NCBI GenBank assembly: GCA_934725575.1
Contig: CAKVCK010000014.1
Location: 38,485-102,484 of the forward strand
Length of the DNA stretch: 64,000 nt
Source of the DNA: an uncultured Bacteroidales bacterium
Lineage (GTDB): Bacteria; Bacteroidota; Bacteroidia; Bacteroidales; UBA932
Direction: 5' to 3'
Shown here: one piece after another, positions 1-7,721 of the stretch
How the letters are laid out: each line of letters starts with the position of its first letter
Position numbering within the stretch: the stretch's first letter is position 1
The notes under the pieces: generated by a model
The model's input: the letters and a program-made list of their open reading frames with translations, nothing else
The model's database searches: none
What the model was told of the DNA's origin: nothing
Program-made: the position numbers and the translations under genes

Positions 1-776
1 AGCATCTTCTGCGCCTCTTTCAAGGCCGAAGACAACGGCAAAGTCTCCGAATTGGGATCCGACGGATTGAACATCTCCTCGACCCCGCCAAGATTCTCCT
101 TTATCTCCTCGGCATTGGAGAGCTGTTTTTGCTCTGCTTCCAGAGATTCTATCTCGCCGTTCTGGAGACGTGCGTCCTCAAGCCTCTGGTAACGGGCTTT
201 GATATATTCCTTCTCCTCGCTTAATTTAGCCAGTCTGGCGGCGACTTCTGAATATTCCTTCTCAAGTGCCTTGAAAGCCTTGTAGGACTTGCCGCAGTCC
301 TCCAACAGCGTCTCGTTGCCGGCAAAGTGATCCAGCATCGAAAGCTGGAAGGACTTGTCGGACAGAAGAAGCGTCTGATGCTGGGAATGGATGTCCACAA
401 GACGGGACGAGATGCTCTGGAGCACCTGCACGCTCACCGGAGAATCATTGATGAAGGAACGTGAGCGCCCCGAACGGTTCACTACACGGCGAATGATCAG
501 CTCGTCATCGCCTGAATCCACGTCATTCTCCTCAAGGATCGCCATCAGGTCCACGTCCGAGGACGGAATCCTGAAGACAGCCTCAACGACGCAGCTGTCG
601 GCCTCTCCGCTGATCACGGAAGCGTCGGCCTTGGCCCCGAGAAGCAGGGAAAGGGCTCCGAGCAGGATAGACTTGCCGGCTCCGGTCTGGCCGGATATAA
701 TAATCAGACCCTCTGGAAAATCAACATCCAGAGAGTCTATCAAAACGTAATTTCTTATCTGTAGGGACTGAAGCAT
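1..776 (-). CDS. recN: RecN, DNA repair ATPase (N-terminal part; gene runs off the window)
   Basis: RecN is an SMC-like ATPase that acts in double-strand break repair and recombination. Reading the minus strand from ATG at 776 gives a start MLQSLQIRNYVLID, then Walker A GQTGAGKS at residues 29-36, followed by the SMC-type hinge-side region with many Glu, Lys and Leu (coiled coil) down to the window edge. About 258 of the roughly 550 residues expected are present; the C-terminal ATPase half with the ABC signature lies outside. It is the last visible gene of a minus-strand run trxB, bamD, rpoZ, recN, with 11 bp between rpoZ and recN, so it is probably co-transcribed. The family call is firm from the Walker A context and the conserved N-terminus. 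Confidence 0.92.
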   Translation of the reverse strand, partial: MLQSLQIRNYVLIDSLDVDFPEGLIIISGQTGAGKSILLGALSLLLGAKADASVISGEADSCVVEAVFRIPSSDVDLMAILEENDVDSGDDELIIRRVVNRSGRSRSFINDSPVSVQVLQSISSRLVDIHSQHQTLLLSDKSFQLSMLDHFAGNETLLEDCGKSYKAFKALEKEYSEVAARLAKLSEEKEYIKARYQRLEDARLQNGEIESLEAEQKQLSNAEEIKENLGGVEEMFNPSDPNSETLPLSSALKEAQKM

Positions 777-787
777 CGCCCCGGAAA

Positions 788-1156
788 TTATTCAGCGTCA
801 GAAATATTCTCCTTCGCGGAATGCGCGGCGTCTTCCTCGGCGCCTGTTCCCGCCATTCTATAATAGAGTTCCCCATCCTCGAATTCAGAGATGGCGATAA
901 GATCCGGCTTAGGAAGTTTCTCGTAATATTTTGAGATCTCTATCTGCTCCCTGTTCTCGAAAACCTCGTCCATCGTGTCGCGGTCGGTACGGAAGTCCTC
1001 AAGCTTCTTTGCGAGTTCCTTCTTCTCGGCCAAGGCTATCTGATTTGCCCTCTTGTAGAGGAGAACCACGGTCTCATAGATGTTGCCGGTAGGCTCGGCG
1101 AGGTACTTGATGTCCCTTGTGATTGTGTTTGTAGGGACTTTCTTCTTAATGTCCAT
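788..1156 (-). CDS. rpoZ: Rpb6/omega-like RNA polymerase subunit of Bacteroidetes
   Basis: A protein of about 122 residues that begins MDIKKKVPTNTITRD. The pattern 'TGNIYETVVLLYKRANQIA' is that of the short omega/Rpb6-like subunit of Bacteroidetes, which helps assemble and stabilise RNA polymerase by binding beta-prime. The C-terminal third is acidic and low in complexity. A longer reading starts with TTG two codons upstream; I prefer the ATG at 1156, which is directly preceded by GAAT, the start-codon context seen at many genes here. It lies 28 bp downstream of bamD and 11 bp before recN on the same strand, as in a house-keeping operon. Confidence 0.85.
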   Translation of the reverse strand: MDIKKKVPTNTITRDIKYLAEPTGNIYETVVLLYKRANQIALAEKKELAKKLEDFRTDRDTMDEVFENREQIEISKYYEKLPKPDLIAISEFEDGELYYRMAGTGAEEDAAHSAKENISDAE

Positions 1157-1184
1157 ATTCAAAAAAATACTTTGTCTATTAATA

Positions 1185-2081
1185 TTACGAGGCTGGCTGT
1201 TCGGATTGTTTCAATATTTTTTTTCTGTCCCTTTCAAAGTCCTTTTCCTTCGCTCCGAGGTCCTCATCCGCTCCTGTATAGCGTCCCAAGGCCTTCTGGG
1301 CACGACGGTAAAGCACATCCAGCTCCTTCCTGTAAGGAGACTCCGGCAGCTCGCCGATAAAGTTGTAGTAATCATCAACAAATGTCAGATAGCGCTCCTT
1401 CTGCTTGCTCTCGACACTCAGGAATGCATATTTGTAGGATGACTTGGCGATGTAGTAAAGGATATCCTCGCGGTAGATGTTCTCGGCGTCGTCCTTCAGA
1501 ATGTTCCTGAACGCCACACGTGAGGATTTGTAGTCTTCCATCTTATAGTAGAGCCTGGCATTCTCGTAAGCCTTCTTGTCAAGCCTGTCGTTGAGTTCCT
1601 TGAGCATCTTGTGGCAGATGGCGTTGTGAGTGTTGCCCGGATTCTCGACAAGGTACTGGCTGATGACACTTATCGCATTGTGTGTCGGAACCTGATCCAG
1701 CTCGTAACGCAGGGTTGAGCGATAGAGGCAGTCGATCCTAAGGAACGAGGCCTCTTCCGCGAACGGGCTGCGTGGGAAGTTGGTGATGAACTTTGTGAAG
1801 TTCGTCTCGGCTGTGTAATAGTCCTTGAAACGGTAGTTGCTCAGGCCCCAATAGTACTGCACGGTGTCATCCCTGTCAGTTCCGCTGGTCAGGACGGCAA
1901 GCGACTCGAACAGATGGGCGGCCTTGTTGTATTTGCCGTTGTTGAAGTAGTCAAAAGCCGCGGCGTACTTCGCATCCACATCGTTACCGTTCAGAAGCGC
2001 CTCATATTCAGACTTGCAGGACTGAAGCGACATTGCGGCGACGAGGGTCACGGCCAAGAATCTCAGAGTTGTCTTTATCAT
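1185..2081 (-). CDS. bamD: BamD, outer-membrane assembly lipoprotein
   Basis: BamD is an essential lipoprotein of the BAM complex that inserts beta-barrel proteins into the outer membrane. The 298-residue product has a type II signal with lipobox LQSC (Cys22), followed by tetratricopeptide-like helices including 'YFNNGKYNKAAHLFESL' and 'YRFKDYYTAETNFTKFITNFP', typical of the BamD/YfiO family. Length is normal for Bacteroidetes. The gene lies 15 bp downstream of the trxB stop on the same strand. The tail is rich in Lys, Asp and Glu. Confidence 0.9.
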   Translation of the reverse strand: MIKTTLRFLAVTLVAAMSLQSCKSEYEALLNGNDVDAKYAAAFDYFNNGKYNKAAHLFESLAVLTSGTDRDDTVQYYWGLSNYRFKDYYTAETNFTKFITNFPRSPFAEEASFLRIDCLYRSTLRYELDQVPTHNAISVISQYLVENPGNTHNAICHKMLKELNDRLDKKAYENARLYYKMEDYKSSRVAFRNILKDDAENIYREDILYYIAKSSYKYAFLSVESKQKERYLTFVDDYYNFIGELPESPYRKELDVLYRRAQKALGRYTGADEDLGAKEKDFERDRKKILKQSEQPAS

Positions 2082-2096
2082 AATCTCAATAAATCA

Positions 2097-3020
2097 TCAG
2101 TGCGACAAAAGGTATTTCTCCACCTCCAGCGCGGCACGGCACCCGGAAGCGGCGGCGGTGATAGCCTGCCTGAACCGAGGATCCTGCACATCACCCGCGG
2201 CGAACACTCCTTCCACATTGGTCTCGGAAGTCTTGCCTTTGGTGATGATGTAGCCGTTCTCATCCGTCTCCACATATTTCTTGAATATGTCCGAGTTTGG
2301 ATGATGCCCGATGGCCAGGAAAAATCCGTCGACCTTGACATCAAAAACCTTACCATCCTTGTCCTTCAGACGGACTCCGGTCACACCGGACTCATCTCCA
2401 AGCACTTCCTCTGTGTTGCAATTCCACAGGACCTCGATGTTCGGAGTGTTCCGGACCCTGTCCTGCATCGCCACGGAAGCCCTGAAGACATCCCTGCGGA
2501 CAATCATATAGACTTTTTTGCAAAGGTTGGCGAGATAGGTGGCCTCCTCGCAGGCAGTGTCTCCGCCTCCGACGACGGCCACGTCCTTCTTTCTGTAGAA
2601 GAAGCCGTCACAGGTAGCGCAGGCGCTCACGCCCATCCCCCTGAACTTACGCTCCGACGGCAGACCAAGATACTTGGCCGCGGCACCGGTCGCGATGATG
2701 ACAGCATCGGCCTCCAATTCTGTCTCTCCATCTATAGTTATGCGGAAAGGCCTTACGGAAAAATCAACGCCGGTCACGATTCCACTCCTGATGTCCGCAC
2801 CGAGACGCTGAGCCTGGGCACGCATCCCGTCCATAAGGTGATTCGCGTCAACGCCTTCCGGGAATCCCGGGAAGTTCTCGACAACCGTGGTCGTGGTCAA
2901 CTGGCCGCCAGGCTCCATTCCTTCGTAAAGAACGGGACTGAGAGCCGCCCTGGAAGCGTAGATGGCTGCGGTGTAGCCCGCCGGGCCGCCTCCTATGATC
3001 AGGCATTTGATTCTTTCCAT
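2097..3020 (-). CDS. trxB: Thioredoxin reductase TrxB
   Basis: TrxB is a cytoplasmic flavoenzyme that uses NADPH to reduce thioredoxin. The reading from MERIKCLIIGGGPAG has the FAD Rossmann motif GGGPAG at the N-terminus, the redox pair CATC (Cys134 and Cys137), an NADPH-binding GGGDTACEEA, and the terminal FAD motif 'GVFAAGDVQD'. Length is 307 residues, normal for the family. The frame stays open 15 codons further upstream, but the conserved FAD motif sits right after Met at 3020, so the later start is chosen. It is the first gene of the minus-strand run with bamD. Confidence 0.95.
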   Translation of the reverse strand: MERIKCLIIGGGPAGYTAAIYASRAALSPVLYEGMEPGGQLTTTTVVENFPGFPEGVDANHLMDGMRAQAQRLGADIRSGIVTGVDFSVRPFRITIDGETELEADAVIIATGAAAKYLGLPSERKFRGMGVSACATCDGFFYRKKDVAVVGGGDTACEEATYLANLCKKVYMIVRRDVFRASVAMQDRVRNTPNIEVLWNCNTEEVLGDESGVTGVRLKDKDGKVFDVKVDGFFLAIGHHPNSDIFKKYVETDENGYIITKGKTSETNVEGVFAAGDVQDPRFRQAITAAASGCRAALEVEKYLLSH

Positions 3021-3120
3021 ATCCTTTGTTTCAATCTTACTCAACTTTCGCAAGTAGGCAACCACCTGCTGTCAAATACATTATCTCACGTTCGAAGGTG
3101 ATTGCCCACCCACATCCTTT

Positions 3121-3170
3121 CACGTTACCCCTACCCTAAATCCCTCCCCTCGGGGGAGGGACTTGCCTTC
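3121..3170. repeat. GC-rich intergenic hairpin repeat upstream of trxB
   Basis: The stretch contains the palindrome CCTCCCCTCGGGGGAGG and a second small dyad (TTCACTGCTTGCAGTGAA at about 3169-3186). The preceding GAAGGTGATTGCCC at about 3097 is also found upstream of the serpin gene near 53928. This looks like a dispersed non-coding repeat of the kind common in Bacteroidetes spacers; no function is visible. Confidence 0.5.
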
Positions 3171-3314
3171 ACTGCTTGCAGTGAAGAAGGGTGGTGTTTC
3201 GCTAATGCGAAACTTGAGAATCTTAACTTACAAATATAGCCATAATTCGCAATTCCTCAAACAGTCTTTTCGCCATTGTTTGAGCCGTTTTACGTTTGTT
3301 TATTGGAATTTTTA

Positions 3315-3322
3315 TAAATTTG
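3315..3322 (+). promoter_or_regulatory. -7 box TAAATTTG for the Fur-family gene
   Basis: TAAATTTG matches the Bacteroidetes primary sigma -7 consensus TAnnTTTG. TTTG-like sequences (3295-3298 and nearby) could serve as the -33 element. The start codon of the regulator lies 24 bp downstream of the box. Confidence 0.6.
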
Positions 3323-3345
3323 CAGTCTAAAGGCGACTAAAACAG

Positions 3346-3795
3346 ATGGAAAAAAACAACAAGGCTTTGACTATCGAGGATTTCCGCGAGCAGCTGAGAA
3401 ACAACGGACTGAAAGTCACCCCACAAAGACTGGCGGTGCACGAGGCTATGCTGAAACTGGGCCACGCCTGCGCCGATATGGTCACGGAGGAGATCACGGC
3501 CGCAGGAAAGGCCAAGGTGACCGTGGCGTCCGTGTACAACATCCTGACGCAGCTTTCCCTGCTTGGAATCTACAACCGCCGGATGAGCGAGAACAACAAG
3601 ATGTACTTCGATGTCAACACATTCAAGCATTTCCATCTTTACGACACCGTGAACCACTCGTTCTCGGACATCATCGACGATGAGTTCTACAGGCAAATTG
3701 AGGAAAAACTTCTCGGCCGCCGTTTCAAGGGTTACAAGATCGACGGGATCGATGTCCAGATTCTGGCGCATCCTTCAGCTAAACAGAAAAGGTAA
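3346..3795 (+). CDS. Fur/PerR-family metalloregulator lacking the zinc cysteines
   Basis: A 149-residue winged-helix repressor. The DNA-binding part (about residues 10-80) shows 'LRNNGLKVTPQRLAVHEAM' and 'VTVASVYNILTQLSLLGI', both hallmarks of the Fur superfamily (iron, peroxide or zinc sensing). The metal-sensing half has 'HFHLYDTVNH' where most members carry HHH plus a CxxC; no cysteine pair is visible here, so the structural Zn-Cys4 site is absent. Many Bacteroidetes PerR/Fur homologues differ in this way, and I cannot assign the metal. It is a single gene on the plus strand with its own -7 box. Confidence 0.88.
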   Translation: MEKNNKALTIEDFREQLRNNGLKVTPQRLAVHEAMLKLGHACADMVTEEITAAGKAKVTVASVYNILTQLSLLGIYNRRMSENNKMYFDVNTFKHFHLYDTVNHSFSDIIDDEFYRQIEEKLLGRRFKGYKIDGIDVQILAHPSAKQKR

Positions 3796-3812
3796 TAAAA
3801 AGACACGTGGCT

Positions 3813-3835
3813 ACTTCGACAAGTTCAGTGACCGG
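3813..3835. repeat. TTCGACAAGYTCAGTGACC-type dispersed repeat, copy 1
   Basis: Contains ACTTCGACAAGTTCAGTGACCG just after the Fur-family gene. Related copies lie at 29648-29667, 40815-40838, 42766-42814 and 52779-52824. At 42766 the repeat forms a full hairpin. Confidence 0.7.
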
Positions 3836-3855
3836 GTTAGGCTCAAGGAGGATAA

Positions 3856-3891
3856 TAAGAAAAGAAGACCGATAAAGACCGGTCTTCTTTG
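3856..3891 (-). terminator. Intrinsic terminator of tRNA-His
   Basis: An inverted repeat AAAGAAGACC ... GGTCTTCTTT with a loop of a few bases is followed on the minus strand by a T-rich run (TTTTCTTATT). It begins directly after the 3' end of tRNA-His. In the other direction it could also end the Fur-family transcript. Confidence 0.75.
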
Positions 3892-3894
3892 AGG

Positions 3895-3968
3895 GGTGCG
3901 ATGTGGGGCTCGAACCCACGACACCCAGAACCACAATCTGGTGCTCTACCAACTGAACTAATCGCACC
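3895..3968 (-). tRNA. tRNA-His (GTG anticodon)
   Basis: On the minus strand the acceptor GTGCGAT pairs with ATCGCAC, the D arm follows, the anticodon stem CCAGA/TCTGG holds the loop TTGTGGT with anticodon GTG, and the T arm contains GGTTCGAGCCC. An extra G at position -1 is encoded (3968), the identity mark of histidine tRNA, opposite C73. CCA is not encoded in the DNA. Confidence 0.97.
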
Positions 3969-4074
3969 GTGTTAGAGATTGCAAAGATACAAATAAAAAT
4001 CATAGTTGCAAGCGTTTCCGAAGAATATTTCCCTAAAATATTGTCCGATCCACAAATATTCCAGTGCATATTGC

Positions 4075-4082
4075 TATATTTG
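4075..4082 (+). promoter_or_regulatory. -7 box TATATTTG almost touching the capA-like start codon
   Basis: TATATTTG fits TAnnTTTG. Its last G is only 4 bases before the ATG at 4087, so transcription from here would give a nearly leaderless mRNA. The -33 element is not obvious, so the promoter call is moderate. Confidence 0.45.
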
Positions 4083-4086
4083 CGGT

Positions 4087-5268
4087 ATGCGGAAAATTCT
4101 GACATTCGGACTGTTCCTCCTATTCATCTGCTCCTCGGCGGCCCAAAACCACCGAGGCGGATTTTCGGTCGGAACAAACGAAAACAGAGGCCCAGTCATC
4201 AAGGGGCTGGACATTCCGCATCCAATCTACGAGGACCCGGACACTGTCAGCATCGTATTTATGGGTGATATGATGATGCACCGTGACCAGATCAGCAACG
4301 CCAAAAAGGATGAGGACACCTACGACTTCTCGCGATGTTTCCCAAAGATCGAGCATCTGATAAAAGGAGCCGACATCGCAGTGGCGAATATGGAGTTCAC
4401 ACTTGCGGGGAAACCCTACACGGGATACCCTTGTTTCTCCGCCCCGGACAGCTATGCCGAAAGCATTGCGGAAAGCGGCGTGGACATATTCCTGACCGCG
4501 AACAATCATATTCTTGACAAAGGCAGAGAGGGTGTGGAAAGGACTCTGGCGGTATATTCAAAGATGGAGGAGGAAGGACGCGTGAGGCACACTGGAACAT
4601 CGGTCTCGGCCGTGGATGACTCGCTTCGCTTCCCGCTGCGGATCGTGTCCAAGGGCATCAGGATCGCCCTCATCAACTTCACATACGGAACGAACTGCCG
4701 CATCCGCGAGGATTTCCCCAAAGTGCACAGGGCAGACACAGGGGAGATCGCGGCCGCGATCAGAAAAGCCAGACAAACCGGAGCCGACTTCATCATAGCG
4801 CTGCCGCACTGGGGTTATGAATATGTACTCAGGCACTCAGTGTCACAGGGAAAGCTCGCGCGCTGGCTGGCCGAGCAAGGCTGTGACGCTGTCATCGGGG
4901 CTCATCCGCACGTGCTCCAGGACACAGAGACTCTTATCATAGCCAACGAGAGCGGAATCGGCGCGCGGCAGGTGCCGGTGATATATTCATTGGGAAATTT
5001 CATATCGAATATGAGCGCGCCGAACACGCAGGTCGGAATGCTCGTGACCCTAAGGCTTACAAAGAACAGGTTCGGAGAAAAGAATATGCTCGCTCCGCAC
5101 CTTACGCTTACCTGGTGCTCCAGACCTGGGCATCTAAGCGGCGGATACACCACAATACCAATCAAGGAATATATAGGGAGGCGCGACCTGTGGCGTAACC
5201 ATTGGGACTACGACAAGATGATCGCATCCTACGAGAGGATTAAGAAAGAAACCGGAATAAAGGATTGA
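4087..5268 (+). CDS. CapA-family exported metallophosphatase-like protein
   Basis: A CapA/PGA-synthesis-type protein with a calcineurin-like fold. It starts with a signal peptide (MRKILTFGLFLLFICSSAAQ). The domain motifs are 'VFMGDMMMHRD', 'VANMEFTL', 'LTANNHILDKG' and 'IGAHPHVLQ', the Asp/Asn/His metal-ligand pattern of the CapA family; it is therefore placed in the periplasm or on the surface. The frame is open 27 codons upstream, but that part would leave the signal peptide internal, so Met at 4087 is used. In some bacteria CapA acts in poly-gamma-glutamate capsule synthesis, but no capB or capC is present, so the substrate is unknown. Only 9 bp separate it from phoH. Confidence 0.85.
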   Translation: MRKILTFGLFLLFICSSAAQNHRGGFSVGTNENRGPVIKGLDIPHPIYEDPDTVSIVFMGDMMMHRDQISNAKKDEDTYDFSRCFPKIEHLIKGADIAVANMEFTLAGKPYTGYPCFSAPDSYAESIAESGVDIFLTANNHILDKGREGVERTLAVYSKMEEEGRVRHTGTSVSAVDDSLRFPLRIVSKGIRIALINFTYGTNCRIREDFPKVHRADTGEIAAAIRKARQTGADFIIALPHWGYEYVLRHSVSQGKLARWLAEQGCDAVIGAHPHVLQDTETLIIANESGIGARQVPVIYSLGNFISNMSAPNTQVGMLVTLRLTKNRFGEKNMLAPHLTLTWCSRPGHLSGGYTTIPIKEYIGRRDLWRNHWDYDKMIASYERIKKETGIKD

Positions 5269-5277
5269 CAAAAGATA

Positions 5278-6243
5278 ATGAAGAAAACAATCACTCTTGA
5301 CACTATCGACCCCATCGAAATCTTCGGGGCCGGAAACAAGATTCTTGAAGAGTTCTGCTCTTATTTTCACGGACTCAAGGTTGTCGCAAGGGGCAATGAG
5401 ATCCATCTGGACGGCAAAGAGAACGATATCCAGGAATTCAGTCAGAAACTCGCGGAGCTGATCGATAGGAGGATGCACAAGATGAGTCTCACGGTCTTTG
5501 ACGTGGAAGACATCTTTGACGGCGAGAACTCCCCCAACAACTTCAGACTCAACGGCGAGGCCATCATCGTCCACAGCACCGAGGGAAAACCGATAAAGGC
5601 CCGCAACAAGACCCAGCAGGAGATGGTCAAGGCCTATTTCGAGAACGATCTCGTCTTCGCGGTCGGACCGGCCGGAACCGGAAAGACCTACATAGCGATC
5701 GCCTTGGCTGTCAGGGCATTGAAGAACCGTGAGGTAAAACGGATAATTCTCACCAGACCAGCTGTAGAAGCCGGGGAACGGTTGGGATTCCTGCCCGGAG
5801 ACCTGAAGGACAAGCTGGATCCGTACCTCCAACCTCTGTACGACGCTCTCGGGGATATGATCCCACCCAAGAGACTGCAAGAGTTCATCGAGGAAGGAAC
5901 AATACAGATCGCCCCGTTGGCTTATATGCGAGGCCGCACGCTGGACCGAGCCTGCGTGATTCTGGACGAGGCCCAGAACACGAACCTGTCCCAGCTCAAG
6001 ATGTTCCTCACCCGAATGGGAATGAACGCCAAGTTCATCGTGACCGGCGACGCCACGCAGGTCGATCTTCCTCGCCGAGAGGATTCCGGCCTGTTGAAAG
6101 GCATCAGCCTCCTCAAGAACATCAAGGGAGTCAGCACCATCTTCTTCACCAACGAGGACATCGTCCGCCACCCTCTCGTGGGCAAGATCGTCAAGGCCTT
6201 CGACCGCAAGGAGGCCGAAGAGTCTCCCGTGGCAGACAACTAA
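5278..6243 (+). CDS. PhoH-family ATPase
   Basis: A 321-residue cytoplasmic PhoH-like ATPase with Walker A GPAGTGKT at residues 130-137 and Walker B 'VILDEAQNT' near 225, plus 'VTGDATQVDLP'. The N-terminal 100 residues form the small KH-like domain of this family. PhoH proteins are linked to RNA metabolism and phosphate stress, with the exact role unsettled. It follows the CapA-like gene by 9 bp and ends at a strong palindrome. It contains no copy of the TGAATAT motif, unlike most genes in the window. Confidence 0.92.
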   Translation: MKKTITLDTIDPIEIFGAGNKILEEFCSYFHGLKVVARGNEIHLDGKENDIQEFSQKLAELIDRRMHKMSLTVFDVEDIFDGENSPNNFRLNGEAIIVHSTEGKPIKARNKTQQEMVKAYFENDLVFAVGPAGTGKTYIAIALAVRALKNREVKRIILTRPAVEAGERLGFLPGDLKDKLDPYLQPLYDALGDMIPPKRLQEFIEEGTIQIAPLAYMRGRTLDRACVILDEAQNTNLSQLKMFLTRMGMNAKFIVTGDATQVDLPRREDSGLLKGISLLKNIKGVSTIFFTNEDIVRHPLVGKIVKAFDRKEAEESPVADN

Positions 6244-6257
6244 TTGGCCAACAATGA

Positions 6258-6305
6258 ATAGCGAAATCCCCTTCAGTCGGATCCGACTGAAGGGGATTTC
6301 GCTAT
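6258..6305. terminator. Perfect loopless 48-bp palindrome between convergent genes
   Basis: Arms 6258-6281 and 6282-6305 are exact reverse complements, 24 bp each, centred on GGATCC. It sits between the ends of phoH (+) and the TPR gene (-), where a bidirectional terminator is expected. There is no clear T-run. Confidence 0.75.
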
Positions 6306-6368
6306 CTATTATATGTCAGCGAATTACACTCCACGTATAGTGGGAGGCAAGCGCCGGCAAAATATTCA

Positions 6369-7688
6369 TTAGTTGTTCAGAACGGCATTGTACTTCTCGT
6401 AGCCGGCCTGGAACTTAGGATCCTGATCGCGGAAACGATAGTAGATCTGCTTGAGGTACTCTGCGATAGTTGACTTGATGGAAGCGTCCTCGCAGACAAC
6501 ATAAGCCTGCTCGAACGGATCTATGCACTTCTTGAGGGTGACCTCGAATTCCTGCACGAGAGCCATATACTTGGTGTCGTCAAGCTCGTTCTGAGCTTTT
6601 TCCTGAAGCTCAAGAGCCTTGTCATAGTACATCTGACCCTTTCCGATGTAAGCGAAGACGTACTTAGGATCCTTGGCGGCGGACTCATCGTAAGCCTTGG
6701 CGGCCTTGTCCAGATCACCGAGCTGCTTGTATGCCTGCCCCTCGACATAGTAGAGGGAAGCGTTGTCCGGAGACGTTGTCTTTGCCTGCTGGAGAAGTTC
6801 GAACAGCCTGTCGGTTCCCTCACCGCTTGTCATATAGTAGTTGATGAGGCCGAATACGATGCTCTCGCTCGTCGGGAACTTCTGGAAGCCCTGCTCAAGG
6901 TAATCTTTGGCGGCAGCCTTGCCGGTGCTGGTGGTGTCAATGTGTGAGACGCAGTCTGAAAGCTTGGCGTAAACCTCACCGTTGTCACCGTAGTAGCCAT
7001 AGCCAAGACACTTGTCGAACATATCCTTGGCCTTGGAGAAATTGCCTGTGTTCCAGGATGTGAAAGCGGCGTTGTACAGGGAGTTGGTGTCGATCTGCGC
7101 ATAAGGCTTCTGGGCGGCGGCCTCGTAAGCGGCCTCGAAGAACTCCTCAGCCTTCTTCACGTCACCAAACGTGTAAGCGTTGTAGGCTTCCTGGGTAAAC
7201 TTCTCGGTGATGGTCTTGATTCCGGCGCTGATGTCCTTGTCCTTGGAATGCTTCTCATCAATCTCATAAGCCTTCTTGTAGGCCTCAAGAGCCTTTGCAA
7301 GGGCATCCTCGACAACCGGTTTGGTCACCTCAATGATTGAAAGCTGGCCCTGGGCGTTGAAATAGAGATTCTTGTTCTCGTAAACCTGCTTGGTGTACTG
7401 AGCGCCACCAAGGGTGACGGTCTCCACGGATGAAGGTTTCTCTCCAGCCATAGAAAGCTGAAGGGCGTTCATATCCGCGCCAAGCCAAACATTTCCGGCC
7501 GGTGCGCTGTAAGCGTCCACATAAGTCTGGGCAAGCTTCATCCAGGTGGCTACCTTGGTAGCCTTCTTCTCGTTCTGGGAAGCGGCGAGGGCACTCTCGA
7601 CCGCCTTGGCGGCAGAGTTCACGTTAGACTGGGCATTCGCTACCTGGAAGGAAGCGAGTAATGCCAAAACAATCAATGTCTTTTTCAT
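6369..7688 (-). CDS. Exported tetratricopeptide-repeat protein
   Basis: A 439-residue protein with a clean signal peptide (MKKTLIVLALLASFQVANAQ). Repeats of TPR type run through the rest, for example 'ALEAYKKAYEIDEKH', 'AAFTSWNTGNFSKAKDMFDKCL' and 'EGQAYKQLGDLDKAAKAYDESAAKDP'. It probably serves as a periplasmic or outer-membrane scaffold. It starts 33 bp downstream of the gyrA stop on the same strand and may be read through from gyrA. The specific partner is unknown. Codon use is very regular and TGAATAT is absent, as in highly expressed genes. Confidence 0.85.
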   Translation of the reverse strand: MKKTLIVLALLASFQVANAQSNVNSAAKAVESALAASQNEKKATKVATWMKLAQTYVDAYSAPAGNVWLGADMNALQLSMAGEKPSSVETVTLGGAQYTKQVYENKNLYFNAQGQLSIIEVTKPVVEDALAKALEAYKKAYEIDEKHSKDKDISAGIKTITEKFTQEAYNAYTFGDVKKAEEFFEAAYEAAAQKPYAQIDTNSLYNAAFTSWNTGNFSKAKDMFDKCLGYGYYGDNGEVYAKLSDCVSHIDTTSTGKAAAKDYLEQGFQKFPTSESIVFGLINYYMTSGEGTDRLFELLQQAKTTSPDNASLYYVEGQAYKQLGDLDKAAKAYDESAAKDPKYVFAYIGKGQMYYDKALELQEKAQNELDDTKYMALVQEFEVTLKKCIDPFEQAYVVCEDASIKSTIAEYLKQIYYRFRDQDPKFQAGYEKYNAVLNN

Positions 7689-7721
7689 CTGATTATTGGT
7701 ATTTAGTTGTTTCTAAATAAT

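Noticed and set aside
1914..3101. A 395-codon open frame on the plus strand opposite trxB and bamD
   Set aside because: It is the complement of two well-recognised genes and has no family resemblance; high GC makes long antisense frames common here.
5134..6171. A 345-codon open frame opposite phoH
   Set aside because: Antisense shadow of the PhoH gene with no credible domain.
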